From assembly GCA_004352715.1 (NCBI GenBank), contig SCFE01000060.1, positions 456,102-514,817 on the forward strand: a stretch of 58,716 nt of DNA. Reading direction: 5' to 3'. Below are positions 27,101-35,558 of the stretch, piece by piece (positions within the stretch are counted from its first letter, which is position 1; each line of letters starts with the position of its first letter). Source of the DNA: Hofstenia miamia. Taxonomy: Eukaryota; Xenacoelomorpha; Acoela. The position numbers and the translations under genes were made by a program. The notes beneath the pieces are model-generated. The model searched no databases. It was given only the letters and a program-made list of their open reading frames with translations, and was not told where the DNA came from.

Positions 27101-30100
27101 AGAGCGTGTCTCTCAGGTTTGTACTCACATTTGTTCACTGTAAGCTAAACATATTTTCAGAATCTTTGTTAAAACTCAAAAACTAGTGTTTTCAAAGCAG
27201 CCTTCCTATTTGACATCAAATTATAGTTTTAAAAAATATGTAAGAATAATAGTATTTATTGTATACTGGATATATTCTTCCATTCATTTAGAAGCAAGGT
27301 TATGTTCGGAAGCTATTTGTTTGTTATTCTCATCGCCTGTTATTTGTATTATATATATATATATATATATATAAAATTGCAATTTTATCTTATACTTTTA
27401 TATTTTAAGACACATCTTGACTTTTCCTTATGATCAGTGTTTCAAAGTCATTAACCCATTTAATTTAGAGATAGGAATAAGATATGAATTGCATTGGTGA
27501 TAATAATAGTCCTTCTGAGTACTGTCAGCAAATTACTATTTTCTGACTTTATTTTGATTTATTCAAAAACTTCTCTCTCAATTTTGACAGGAATCGTAAA
27601 AATAATGCATACATTTTAGCGATCCAATCTACATTCCAGATGTTCCACCTGACTTTCCTTACGAAATCAGCTTCGAAATGCTTAACAAAGAACAGATTTC
27701 GAAGAATGAAGTAAGCTACACGTTTAGGGTTAAAGGTTTGCTTTTTTGTTTAATTAAACAATGTAAGTCTAAAACATGACTTGTTTTCATAGCAAAATTA
27801 TATATTCTGTGTTGTGGAATTTGTATTTAATTGAATGTTAAATATAAATGGGCGAAGTTTTTTATGATAACTTTTCAACTATTAATTTATTATTTGAATT
27901 ACCGTATTTTTCGAGCTATAAGGCGCACATACAATATCTTTTGACTGGAAAAATTAGTGTACTTTTTCTGTAAAATTAACAGTTATTATTAATGATTAGA
28001 ACAGAATCTGTCCTATTCAACTATATTGTTATACTTTATGCGGCTTATAGTCCTAAAATAGAATTATCTTATCAAGAATTTATAGAAAACATGGTGAATA
28101 CCATCCATGTACAATTCTACACATGTAGAAACTAGATTTTTATAGAAATATGAATTTATATTCAACCTTGAATATCTTTGTATATTAAATTTGGCAACTT
28201 TTTCATTATCTTAAAATTAGTTTGGTCTAAAATTAGGTATAATTCAGTATTGAAGGAACCTTGTAAAAATTAGCATTCCGCAAAATTCAGAATATGATGA
28301 AACTTGTTGAATTTGAGTTATTCACAAATAATAATATAGTATTACAAGAAACAAGTTTTTGCATGATTTCAATGTCATACTTCATAAGACACTCTAAATA
28401 AAATGTTTTCAACAAAAATATGTCATTAAATTACATGATTGGGTCACAATGTGCAGTCTATTTCAATGAAAATATTAACAATAGAAAAAATTTCTTAATA
28501 TAATCAGAAACAATTGAGACTAACAGTGCTGAGCCGCCATATAAATATTTTGTAGCACTTCCATACAATGTGCTTGTCTGAAGAGGATAAATTGCTTCGC
28601 ATAATATCTTCCAAAATGTGGAATCATTTATTTATTAATAGAAAGGTGTTTTTCTAAAACTCCTATTCCCTGTTGCAAAACAATCATTACTGTAAATTCA
28701 TTTCAACATTTCTAGTTCATTATTTATTGATCAAAAAATTAGATAAACCGTGAATAGTTGATTTAGAAGAATTCTAATAAAATGTAGCAACGTCTTTGGT
28801 CCACTTTACATGTTGATTTTGCTTCGCTTTTTTGGTTGCATACCTGAGCTACTGAATGCAACCCCTTCCTGAGAATCACTTTCTTTATGGGCAACAAATT
28901 AATATTTTTATTTATTATGGTCATGACATAATAGTTTGTAACTTCTGCAGCTTCATCATCAGAAAAATTGAATATTTATCAGCTGGGCTTCTACCCGCAG
29001 TTCAGCCCGCACTTTTTGCGGGCTGCGGGTCGGGTTGCGGGCTGAAAACTAGAGTGAAAAATAAATAAACTAGAGTAAATTTCATCGCATTTATTTTCAA
29101 TCAACAAAAAGTCCGTTAACGTTTTCATCGTCCGAGGAGTCTTCTTGTTGGGCATTGAATGGTAGTTGTGGGTACACTTGAAGAATGTTGTACTTGATAA
29201 ACAACATTTTTTCAACAATTTCCGCTTTCCAGGATGCAGGCAGCCTCGTGTGCACAAGTTTTTGACGCGAAAATACACGGGCTTCGCTCGTCGGCATCTT
29301 CATTAAAAATTGATCCCGCAAGACTTTGAGCTTAAGGTTTATAGTTTGAACTCCTGTTCCCATGATAAGATTGAGACAGTGCTGCTCAAGGGTTTATCCA
29401 ATGGAAGGGCTCACGTTTGTGGCCCACTCAATTGCATTTTTTGTTTTGCTCCGGATGATCAATATCCCCTTTGAGAATTTGGAGAAGCGTTGTAATAGGG
29501 TTTTCACACCAGACAATGTACTCTCCAATAATATCCGCCATTTCAGTGAAACCCAAGTCTCTGGAATTTTCATAGCGTCTGCAAGATCCTGCGTAAGGCG
29601 TTCCCTGTTACTGTGTTCCGACTGAGCATAATTGAGAATTTTTTTCAAAGGAGCAAGTATCGATAGAGCAAGAGAAATAACAGGGTCCTGGTCGGATTTT
29701 TTCTGTAAGTCTTCGAGGCGGTCAATCTTACTATTCCAACGTGTCTCGCAAAATCTTCGCAAATTCCCCACTTGAATTTCACGGATTAATATCTCATCCG
29801 CCTTTTTAAGGCTTGGAACACGCTGGAATCCTTTTTTGATTATAAGATTCAATATGTGGGCTCTAAAGCTCCTACCAACAACTGTCGATTATTGGCGATA
29901 ATTTTTCTGAGAGCGGCTTGGCCCTTGGCAGCATAATCAGAAACCCCTGCAGAAAATAGGATATTCGGGTTTTTGTAAAAATGTACACAACAATTGTGTT
30001 TCTCATGGGCCACTGCATTTGTCCAAGCGTCGAACGCAAGGAGTTGTTTATCTGATCGGTAATTTTTGTTTTTACCTCTGCAAATAATTCAACGATTTCT

Positions 30101-32706
30101 TGGCGTAAAGCATCGTTTGTCAGAGTGAAACCATGCGCCCACGATGTAACTGGATCTTGGTAAAAATTAAGAGGCACTGGATGGGATGCAACACATGTGG
30201 AAATGGCCAATCGTCTTTTCAAAGGAAGACTTGGAAGTTGATTGGGAGCTTTGAAAAATTTAGCCACTGAAGTGACTGCTTCTTCATGTTTTCTCTTCCT
30301 CTGAAACTCTTCAAATAATGCAGCGTGCTTGGCTTTGTAATGTTCTTTTAATGCACGGAAGCCTACCGTACGTACATTGTATTTGTACTGTTGCCGGCAT
30401 TGTACAAACTGCTTCTTCATGTTTTCTCTTCCTCTGAAACTCTTCAAATAATGCAGCGTGCTTGGCTTTGTAATGTTCTTTTAATGCACGAAGCCTACCG
30501 TACGTACATTGTATTTGTACTGTTGCCGACATTGCTTACAAACAGCTTTCTCGGCATGCACGTTTATTTCAAACAAGCTACTGTAATCCGACGTAATAGC
30601 ATCCATATTTCATGGCATCTGAAGCAACAGTGAATTTACAGTCCACTTGACATGAGTCACATGACACTTGAGTGAGCGGAAATTAAACAAATAAGAATAG
30701 AGCACTCATTAGCGTACAACAATGATAAGAGGCCTGTGGCGGTTGCGGGCCAATAGTGCGGGATGCGGGTAAATTTTCAGAAGCCCAGGTTATTAGTGAG
30801 AGTATTTGATTCTTGTTCTGGATTTGAAGAATATATCTACAGATTCTGCACTAGATTCACCCAATTGGCTTTGTTGACGTTATCTTAAATCAAATCAAAT
30901 TTTGTTTATAAGAAATTTATATCCTATTGTTATTATTGTCTTTAGAGCCTCGCGTTATGTAACTTCATCAATTACTCTTTCATATTTTTTAGTTTCTAAT
31001 ATGATTTATTATCCTTGAAAATATTTCTTTTTTTAGGGCCTGACAGAATTAGTTTAATATTTAAACGAAAGAATCCTGGAACTAAAATGAAAAATTGGTC
31101 TTTCCCTACAAACCATCCAAATTTAACAGATGAAGCGTGGTTTTGTTTCATCTACAATGGGTTTTCAAATGGAACACTGGACTTTTCATTTTCACTTACG
31201 GTTAATTTTTTAATATAATGTATTAGATCAACTTCTCACTTGACAGCCCACAGCATCAAATACAGATTTCTGTATTTGTCCTTTTTTAGTGTAATATTTA
31301 AAGTTGTCAGACCCGATTTTGGGGTTCGTCTTGTGGTTTTCGCACTCTCTTCAGTTTAGCATGTATATTAATCCATAGCACACAATCTATTGACAAAAAT
31401 GCTTCTAACATTCAACTACCTAGAAATTCTTTATATTTTTTACGACTTCTTGAAAAAAATTTAAGCACTTATAACTAAAGCGACCCGATTGTGATATAAT
31501 ACAACCCAATTTTTTAACCTAACCAATTCAAACTTTTGACTTCATTAACAGTCAATAGTGGTTGAGAAAATGAATTATATCCACCATTTCAATGATTAAT
31601 GTGAAAAACAAAGTATTTGGCAAATTTTTAAGCTAGAGTAGCTTCTTCAAGAGTTGAGAAATTTCTCTCGATGAGCATGTTGTGGCCGTGCATAATTGGA
31701 TTTTGCAAACTTTGCTATTGTTTGAATGGAATAGAATAATGTGAAGATAAATATGTTAATTTTTGGTACATAAAGGGACATGGGATATAGTGTTTAGAAT
31801 TCAAATTTGCAAATTTTCTAAAATTTCCCATTTTGCCTCATTCTGCGGGTATTATGACACTGACAATGATAATACTTAAATTTGTCATGTAAAAGTTTCT
31901 ATTGCGAATCGTGATGCGTAGAATAATATAACGGTTCCAATTACGCATAAATTTCATTTCTCATTTTAGACCAGCAGACATGTGTGAACAATAAAAATCA
32001 ACCAATTGTTTTTAGACTAGAAAAAAAATTTTACAAAATATAATTTTTTCTTAACGCTAAAATTTAAGTTAGTTTTTTTCTGTCGTATATTATTACTCAT
32101 TTTTTTGCTTTAATTTAAAATAGTGTTTTGCTATTAATATTTCACATTTTGCAGCATAATTGCAAATTCGAATTCCAAGCGTTTTAAGTTTTGTACCCAA
32201 CGAGATATTCTTTGATATTTATATTCATTGCACAATTCAATATGAGTATTTACAATATTGAAACTGTGGGGGGTTTAACTTACTCTGTCCAACAGATTCT
32301 AAAATGAGAGTGAAGTGATAATGCTTTCTACATCATGTGAAGAAATCCAACGTAAAGCGTGATTAGCTACTATAACACATACGATTGTCTTACTATCCTA
32401 TTAACCACATATTTCCCTAAATCCAATTTCACTCTGTCTTCATTTTATTCACTAATTAATTTGGTGGTGGGAGTTTTTTGGATTTTTTATTCTATAAAAA
32501 CTGCTTAATCGAACGTGATTGTTTCACTATTAGTATTTTAGAATGACAATCCCGATACAACGCCGAAGATTGATATCTCATTTATTACTCATTCTGTGCA
32601 TACCTTCAGTGAAGTGGACCCAGTGTTAGTCGACTTTCGGAACAGTCTACCTCAATGGGCGCATCCTTACAGTGCGGTTTCCTCTCTCGACATATATCAT
32701 TTCTAG
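2347..32706 (+). CDS. ERMP1: ERMP1-like ER membrane M28 metallopeptidase, 14 exons, N-terminus missing
   Basis: Exons: 2347-2521, 2566-2690, 4319-4424, 5431-5577, 5624-5716, 5777-6052, 8713-8936, 19568-19748, 21931-22136, 23606-23758, 26346-26557, 27620-27735, 31037-31200, 32542-32706 (stop TAG). Total 2343 nt = 780 residues plus stop, with every junction in phase. ERMP1 proteins are about 900 residues, so roughly 100-130 N-terminal residues are upstream. The luminal M28 domain retains the metal and catalytic motifs: SHYDT, GASDD, NGAEEN, NLEGVG and YHTVYDT. Multiple hydrophobic segments follow (exons 5777 to 23758), then a luminal C-terminal domain ending SLDIYHF, like the vertebrate YDLFVF end. 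The family is a zinc exopeptidase of the ER membrane; substrates are not deducible here. Oddities are an in-frame 21-codon duplication, T before AG at all 14 acceptors, and transposons in many introns. Confidence 0.92.
2566..2690 (+). CDS. ERMP1: ERMP1 exon b: GASDD and NGAEEN
   Basis: Follows a 44-bp intron. It encodes GASDD (bridging zinc ligand Asp), MLEVLRV and FLFNGAEEN, with the catalytic Glu and the next zinc Glu. Donor CAG|GTATTA, phase 0. Confidence 0.92.
2938..3490. repeat. Imperfect inverted repeat enclosing a minus-strand coding scrap
   Basis: GAGGCAAAAGGGCCAATCCA at about 2938 recurs on the opposite strand near 3470-3490 as GAGGCAAAGAGGCCAATCCG. Between them, 3180-3310 on the minus strand reads as an open C-terminus ([16 protein letters not shown], then an acidic DFLDDDE and stop). 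I do not recognise the protein. It could be the tail of a DNA-transposon gene inside the ERMP1 intron. Confidence 0.3.
4319..4424 (+). CDS. ERMP1: ERMP1 exon c: AAHGF and NLEGVG
   Basis: Encodes [11 protein letters not shown] and INLEGVGAG. The Glu of NLE is the family's further metal-ligand position. Acceptor CTTTAG, donor ACAG|GTTATA, phase 1 out. Confidence 0.92.
5431..5577 (+). CDS. ERMP1: ERMP1 exon d
   Basis: Encodes [18 protein letters not shown] through [13 protein letters not shown], matching the family's GPENPWL...HP...DFRI...GNIPG. Flanked by GTTTTAG and CCGG|GTAATT. Confidence 0.92.
5624..5716 (+). CDS. ERMP1: ERMP1 exon e: final zinc His
   Basis: After a 46-bp intron it encodes [21 protein letters not shown]. 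The His of YHT is the last M28 zinc ligand and the TVYDT block is diagnostic. Phase 1 in and out. Confidence 0.92.
5777..6052 (+). CDS. ERMP1: ERMP1 exon f with in-frame tandem duplication and first membrane segment
   Basis: After a 60-bp intron it encodes [11 protein letters not shown], then a 21-residue unit twice (HGTMVFFDF appears in each copy), then a hydrophobic helix [15 protein letters not shown]. Family members have the HGNMVFFD block once, just before the first helix after the peptidase domain. Donor TTG|GTAGGA, phase 1. Confidence 0.9.
5809..5934 (+). repeat. 63-bp in-frame tandem duplication inside an ERMP1 exon
   Basis: Two adjacent 63-bp units (5809-5871 and 5872-5934) differ at about two positions (GAG/GAC and a final TTT/TTC). 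The period is a multiple of three and neither copy has a stop, so the exon stays open with 21 extra residues. Confidence 0.93.
6053..8712. other. ERMP1 intron without recognised genes
   Basis: The intron holds an ATT microsatellite at 6420-6486 and otherwise AT-rich sequence. A slightly GC-richer patch at 7430-7980 has no open frame or motif I can name. Confidence 0.6.
6420..6486. repeat. ATT microsatellite
   Basis: A long, almost pure ATT trinucleotide run with one interruption. Confidence 0.95.
8713..8936 (+). CDS. ERMP1: ERMP1 exon g, membrane segments
   Basis: Acceptor TTATTTAG joins in phase 1 to give [11 protein letters not shown], followed by hydrophobic helices and the conserved [15 protein letters not shown] (family LSWYNHFYVSVCLYG). 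The ATG at 8682 is in frame but upstream of the acceptor and would break the phase. Confidence 0.88.
9276..12009. repeat. Two tandem 1,367-bp units
   Basis: Sequence 9276-10642 is repeated head-to-tail at 10643-12009 with only a few substitutions (for example CACGAA/CATGAA near the start and CATGTAG/CCTGTAG near the end). No N lies at the junction. Each unit carries the 3' part of the P-element-like transposase relic on the minus strand. Confidence 0.95.
10263..10642 (-). pseudogene. Duplicated 3' fragment of P-element-like transposase
   Basis: The copy in the first 1,367-bp unit of the transposase C-terminal segment described at 11630-12700. It has the same internal frameshift, so the gene was broken before duplication. 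Confidence 0.7.
11630..12700 (-). pseudogene. P-element-like (THAP-type) transposase relic
   Basis: On the minus strand from 12700, [15 protein letters not shown] matches the family's FDxVHxxKNIRNN block. [24 protein letters not shown] and the [19 protein letters not shown] region follow. Past 12010 comes [20 protein letters not shown], matching the IExxFGxxRQ-GGNYY block of P-element/THAP9-like transposases. A frameshift comes just after GNYYVL and the reading ends at a stop at 11630-11632. Stops also occur in the 12400-12650 part. No THAP zinc finger was found upstream, so the copy is 5'-truncated and inactive. Confidence 0.75.
12767..14158 (-). pseudogene. Tigger/pogo-type transposase relic
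   Basis: On the minus strand it starts [19 protein letters not shown], a CENP-B/psq-like helix-turn-helix beginning, broken near 14080. A long open piece (13821-13312) follows with [39 protein letters not shown] and PPNSTA, the classic DDE_1 blocks of Tigger/jerky-type elements. The D of the DKTGLFW and LDNFP motifs is present. One frameshift separates PPNSTA from [20 protein letters not shown], which continues in another frame to the stop at 12767. GC content is higher than in the surroundings, suggesting a younger insertion. Confidence 0.85.
14491..14617. repeat. Degenerate 19-bp repeat cluster
   Basis: GTGACATAGTAGCGAGAGT (14492), GTGGCATAATAGCAAGAGT (14566) and GTGACATAGTAGCGAGATT (14599), with a partial copy at 14516, share a consensus. 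They could be remnants of a minisatellite or of a MITE interior. Confidence 0.6.
14624..14803. repeat. AT microsatellite containing an 81-N gap
   Basis: AT dinucleotides flank N at 14633-14713. The gap is probably an unresolved part of the same repeat. Confidence 0.95.
14804..16871. other. Part of the large ERMP1 intron, no recognised gene
   Basis: AT-rich sequence. A 107-codon minus-strand ORF at 15048-15371 has one hydrophobic stretch but no motif or homologous neighbour, and I do not call it a gene. Confidence 0.5.
16872..17701 (+). pseudogene. hAT-type transposase C-terminal relic
   Basis: On the plus strand the pieces are [19 protein letters not shown], then after a stop the frame with [21 protein letters not shown], and finally an open 178-codon piece. 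This last piece contains [26 protein letters not shown], the hAT dimerisation signature (ERxFS...R..L). At least two frame changes are needed, so it is inactive. It is an intronic insertion in the same orientation as ERMP1. Confidence 0.7.
18266..19164. repeat. 449-bp direct duplication around a single N (18715)
   Basis: 18266-18714 and 18716-19164 are the same sequence with about one substitution, offset 450 and separated by one N. This is the pattern expected from unmerged overlapping contigs. Confidence 0.92.
18470..19290 (-). pseudogene. RLE-type LINE (R4/Dong/NeSL-like) endonuclease-end relic
   Basis: Minus-strand reading: [18 protein letters not shown], then (other frame) [56 protein letters not shown] and a stop. 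This order (WDF, RPD-V-V, xIDIAx[13 protein letters not shown]) is the C-terminal restriction-like endonuclease region of R2/R4/NeSL-type LINEs. The usual R-P-D is R-D-P here. Because of the assembly duplication, the tail part is present twice. Confidence 0.65.
19568..19748 (+). CDS. ERMP1: ERMP1 exon h, membrane segments
   Basis: Follows the 10.6-kb intron. It encodes a hydrophobic stretch ([31 protein letters not shown]) in the family position of the QGLCSAFISAVWVAFPLL helices. Phase 0 in, phase 1 out. Confidence 0.82.
20392..20755. mobile_element. Palindromic TACCGTA MITE, copy 1
   Basis: The ends are near-perfect inverted repeats: TACCGTAAAACTTCGAATAT at 20392 and its complement ending CGAAGTTTTACGGTA at 20755, flanked by or including TA. 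Inside, GGGTGCGCATTATACA-type 16-mers recur at about 20451, 20649 and 20708. There is no coding capacity. It lies in the ERMP1 intron between exons h and i. Confidence 0.8.
21128..21406. repeat. 139-bp direct duplication around a single N (21267)
   Basis: 21128-21266 and 21268-21406 appear identical and are separated by one N. It is the same artefact pattern as at 18715. Confidence 0.92.
21931..22136 (+). CDS. ERMP1: ERMP1 exon i, membrane segments
   Basis: Encodes [21 protein letters not shown] and [21 protein letters not shown], matching the family's helix, PILGRSG-type loop and PDVVLA helix. Acceptor TATTAG, donor TGG|GTAAGC. Confidence 0.85.
23606..23758 (+). CDS. ERMP1: ERMP1 exon j, last membrane helix
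   Basis: Encodes [10 protein letters not shown] then [20 protein letters not shown] and PSRLIAF. This corresponds to the last membrane helix and the entry to the luminal C-terminal domain. Acceptor CTTTTAG, donor TTT|GTAAGT. Confidence 0.85.
24168..24196. repeat. AT microsatellite
   Basis: Pure AT dinucleotide run in an ERMP1 intron. Similar short runs occur at 27053-27067 and 27348-27374. Confidence 0.9.
25540..25890 (-). pseudogene. LINE reverse-transcriptase tail relic
   Basis: Minus-strand reading in shifting frames gives [25 protein letters not shown] and [19 protein letters not shown]. This resembles the post-RT region (INTxxVPVLxYSxGIIxW...LDRxTRKLL...GLxxYL) of R4/Dong-like LINEs. 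It is heavily decayed and probably from the same family as 18470-19290 and 47965-48260. Confidence 0.45.
26346..26557 (+). CDS. ERMP1: ERMP1 exon k, luminal C-terminal domain
   Basis: Encodes [21 protein letters not shown] (family HMTRTFHDLDG...DSG) to [10 protein letters not shown]. The donor AA|GTTCGT is weak but is the only nearby one giving phase 2, which the next exon needs. Confidence 0.82.
27620..27735 (+). CDS. ERMP1: ERMP1 exon l
   Basis: Encodes [19 protein letters not shown] and TFRVK, matching the family's WYLPAPEV...FRL block and its beta-rich region. Donor AAAG|GTTTGC, phase 1. Confidence 0.82.
27900..28066. mobile_element. Palindromic TACCGTA MITE, copy 2 (about 165 bp)
   Basis: Begins TACCGTATTTTTCGAGCTAT then AAGGCGCAC. 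The other end reads GCGGCTTATAGTCCTAAAAT, a degraded inverted complement. It has the CCGTA...TATAAGGCGCAC layout of a widespread TA-flanked MITE type. No ORF. Confidence 0.65.
28983..30788 (-). mobile_element. hAT-like DNA transposon with TIRs and decayed 8-bp TSD
   Basis: The left end CTGGGCTTCTACCCGCA and the right end (reverse complement CTGGGCTTCT...ACCCGCA) form terminal inverted repeats. Flanking octamers TTTATCAG (28975-28982) and GTTATTAG (30789-30796) match at 6 of 8 positions, as expected for an old hAT target duplication. The internal minus-strand gene is broken. It reads a BED-type finger [12 protein letters not shown]...LKEHYKAKH (about 30540-30300), [15 protein letters not shown], then [18 protein letters not shown], a hAT core motif, near 29750. 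The hAT C-terminal block is not evident before the stop near 29097. The element sits in the ERMP1 intron before exon m, antisense to it. Confidence 0.8.
30278..30543. repeat. About 133-bp tandem duplication over the BED finger
   Basis: 30278-30410 and 30411-30543 are near-identical adjacent copies that duplicate the zinc-finger coding part of the hAT relic. Small indels put the copies in different frames. Confidence 0.85.
31037..31200 (+). CDS. ERMP1: ERMP1 exon m
   Basis: Encodes [12 protein letters not shown] (family GPSHMSFYVRAH), KNWSFPT and [12 protein letters not shown] (family YFVFYSHG). Acceptor TTTTTTAG, donor ACG|GTTAAT, phase 0. Confidence 0.85.
32542..32706 (+). CDS. ERMP1: ERMP1 terminal exon
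   Basis: Encodes [32 protein letters not shown] and a TAG stop, aligned with the family's FPDWTFPSAWVCTYDLFVF end. No canonical AATAAA is seen in the 150 bp before the poly-C tract. Confidence 0.85.
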   Translation, partial: NDNPDTTPKIDISFITHSVHTFSEVDPVLVDFRNSLPQWAHPYSAVSSLDIYHF

Positions 32707-32858
32707 AGCTATATTTAAATTGCATTTTATTTTGTTTAGTGATTTACTTCTGTTTTGTAAATATTTGATAATCAAAATTAGCTTAAAAACTTTTAAATAT
32801 ATGTTTGTTTAATTATTTCAAATATTTATTTTAGCTGTGAATTTACTGTTTAAATGAA

Positions 32859-33082
32859 CCCCCCCCCCCCCCCNNNNNNNNNNNNNNNNNNNNNNNNNNN
32901 NNNNNNNNNNNNNNNNNNNNNNNNNNNNNNNNNNNNNNNNNNNNNNNNNNNNNNNNNNNNNNNNNNNNNNNNNNNNNNNNNNNNNNNNNNNNNNNNNNNN
33001 NNNNNNNNNNNNNNNNNNNNNNNNNNNNNNNNNNNNNNNNNNNNNNNNNNNNNNNNNNNNNNNNNNNNCCCCCCCCCCCCCC
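32859..33082. repeat. Poly-C tract with a 195-N gap
   Basis: Fifteen C lie before N 32874-33068 and fourteen C after. The gap is probably an unsequenced C homopolymer or C-rich repeat. The complementary strand is poly-G and could form a G-quadruplex. Confidence 0.85.
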
Positions 33083-35060
33083 ATTCTTATCAAAATCATT
33101 TTTTAAACGATTGATTATGTCATAGTTAGATAAATTATTTTTTTATATTGTTAAAAAAAATTTGTTTTTGTTGAATCATGACATGACCTTGATATTTACC
33201 TTGAATTATTTTGTCAAAAAATGGCAATTTTCAAAAAATAGTGTTAAAGCCATTATTATTTCTTGTGACTAAAATTTTTAAAATCTGCAGTGGTTTTTAA
33301 ATTTAGTAGTCAAAATTGTTCATACAATTTCGAATTTAAGCTTATTTTTGAAGTACACATACTCACCGAAGATCTTTTTTGATTTCATCATACTTAAAGT
33401 TGATGTTCTTTTATAATAGTGTAAGATTTGCTGGGGCAGATTGAGCACAAAACCGAATTTAGTAAGCCATTTCTATTAAAGAGTATAGCGCTAAAACAAT
33501 ATTAGCTTTTTGTAAAACACATGTGTGAGAACTCAGCATAATAAACAAGTACGAAATAGCTGATAGCCGCAGCAGAGGGATACGAGGCTGCAAACGGAAG
33601 AGTTAGAGATGAAATTCCGAGTGGCAAATACAGTGGTGCATTAAGCATTTTTACTAGGGACAGGCGTTAAACTCTATCAAATGTCTTTTGCTGGCAATTG
33701 GTGTCGTCGCAAATACTAAAAATGAAAAGGTGTGCGTATATCAGAAAGTGTAATTTATTTTAAGGATTGTTTTTATTTTCTTAAAATTTTAGTAACGGAA
33801 GTATTTGATAGTAAATGTATCACATGAAATGTGAGTTTAATGTTTGATACTAATCGATTTTGAATTTACATAAACGTACAGCTCATTTAGTTTGAGACTT
33901 AATTTTTTTATTAATGACTGTCCGATGCCATTAAATAGTAAATTACAATATCTAAAAGGATTCAATACCAAGGTATTTATTAGTTTTGGCGCTTTTTATA
34001 TCTAGCACAATTCGGCTATATTGAGATTCACCTGATTGTCATTCCTAGTTTACACAAGACTGAATGAATATTATACGAATATCGGAACTTAGAGTCAATA
34101 TTTACATTTAAATTTATCTAATTGGGTAATTTATTTATTAATAAAATATAATTTACAAATCAGAGTGGCATTTTTCAGAAAGGTGACAACATAAATTTAA
34201 CGTCAAAATACATTTACACATGCAAGGCATTGATTTTAAATTATAAATTGATGCGTCTAGTGATGAATCATTTTTTGATTAATGGTGCATTGTTCAGTTT
34301 CAATTTTGAGATCGCTTGCAGAAAGAGAAAATAGTAAAGTCCCAATAGAATTTTTTCGAAAATGTTTGTAAACATTCCTCTACTTTGAGTGTTTCATTAT
34401 TTGTCGGGAAGTATGTTAGGATCAATCGAATCAAAACCTATAAATACATCAATTCAAACTATTGAAACATTGTGTACTTGGTTAAAGCAGTTGAATTTTT
34501 TTGAAAAATGAAAATCTAGGGCTTAAGCAAATTGTTACTGGATTTTAGCTTCAAAATAAGTAGTTATTGAAATCAAGTCAACTATTAGAATATTTGATAA
34601 TTGCATGCTAAGGCTGGGCAAAATCATCCGTTCTATAATTGAGTAAGTCATAGTTATTTAGAATTTAGTTTTAAGAAGGTTTATTTGTTTTGCTTAATTT
34701 GGCCTTGTTCTTGTTTTAAGTATCAGCTTAGTATTTCGAAAGAAAGAACTTCATCTGGGCGTACAAAATGCACGTTTGCGTATATAAGGACCACCATTTT
34801 AATAAATTTCTTTTTAGTAAGTGAAATTTGTGTTTGCACTGAAACAGTTTGTATTTCAGTATTAATAGACATGTTGTCACTCAATCAACGGACTCCCACT
34901 TTTTATCAGATTGCTACATATACAAAGACTTGTAACTAGTCCAATAATTGTCTAATTTCATAAATATGAATGTCTTGTTTTTGTTGTGTAATTATATTAA
35001 CAGTAGCATTGCAAATATTGTCGCAGAGCTATTTGACATTACTAAGAATTTAGTTTCAAA
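33083..35060. other. Intergenic, nothing recognised
   Basis: AT-rich sequence between the ERMP1 3' end and the convergent cysteine-rich gene. A slightly GC-richer patch at 33560-33720 has no open frame with motifs. Confidence 0.6.
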
Positions 35061-35065
35061 TCATT

Positions 35066-35071
35066 TTTATT
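35066..35071 (-). terminator. Polyadenylation signal AATAAA
   Basis: AATAAA on the minus strand about 26 bp after the stop codon of paralog 1. Confidence 0.5.
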
Positions 35072-35096
35072 TTTAATCAATTTACAAATTAGAATA

Positions 35097-35486
35097 TTAT
35101 TCTTCTTCAACTTCCACATAGACAAAACAAACCTTAAACAGGAGAACTTTGAGTATGAATAGGAGAATTGCTGTTAGTACACCAAAGAGAAATCCTCCAA
35201 TAAATAAACCTCCAAATGGTGCAGCAATGGATTTGAAGCCATTAATTATGTACATTTCAAGGTTGCAGCATGTATGTCCAAATGTACAACAATATCGAGT
35301 TGTTGTATTGCGGCAATTGCGATCGTCTGTGCATGTGTTATTAGAAACTCTTATTGGGCAACAGTAATTGAGACGCAAGAAATTTTTACAACACTTATTT
35401 TTGCACTTCGGTGTACACATAAAACTCTGCAAAAGTGTTTCTTGGGTACAATAGTACATTATAAATATAACTGTAAAAGTCTTCAT
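35097..35486 (-). CDS. Cysteine-rich single-pass membrane protein, paralog 1 (129 aa)
   Basis: An intact single-exon ORF from ATG at 35486. Residues 1-21 are hydrophobic (probable signal peptide). Residues 24-74 hold 12 cysteines: C-x3-C-x3-CC-x8-CC-x8-C-x5-C-x7-CC-x5-CC. Sequons lie at N49 (NNT) and N60 (NTT). PFGG at 90-93 starts a glycine-zipper helix (G93-x3-G97-x4-G102) of about 27 hydrophobic residues, followed by a short tail ending VEVEEE. The likely topology is type I with an extracellular disulfide-rich domain. Two paralogs lie at 44964-45350 and 49516-49917 on the same strand. I do not recognise the family. The RYCC piece recalls Shisa proteins, but the rest does not fit. Function unknown. 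Confidence 0.82.
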   Translation of the reverse strand: MKTFTVIFIMYYCTQETLLQSFMCTPKCKNKCCKNFLRLNYCCPIRVSNNTCTDDRNCRNTTTRYCCTFGHTCCNLEMYIINGFKSIAAPFGGLFIGGFLFGVLTAILLFILKVLLFKVCFVYVEVEEE

Positions 35487-35544
35487 TCACCTAAATTTAA
35501 TAATTTTTCAGAAAAAACTATTTTTTCATCACATCTTTAACAAT

Positions 35545-35558
35545 ATTTCCCACAATTT
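35545..35558 (-). promoter_or_regulatory. CSL/Su(H)-type site AAATTGTGGGAAAT upstream of paralog 1
   Basis: On the minus strand the 14-mer contains TGTGGGAA, matching the CSL (RBPJ, Su(H)) consensus YGTGRGAA, 61 bp upstream of the ATG. The identical 14-mer lies 65 bp upstream of paralog 2. Nearby TTTTTTCTGAAAAA is also shared in part. Conservation between paralogs is seen; transcription-factor use is inference. Confidence 0.4.
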
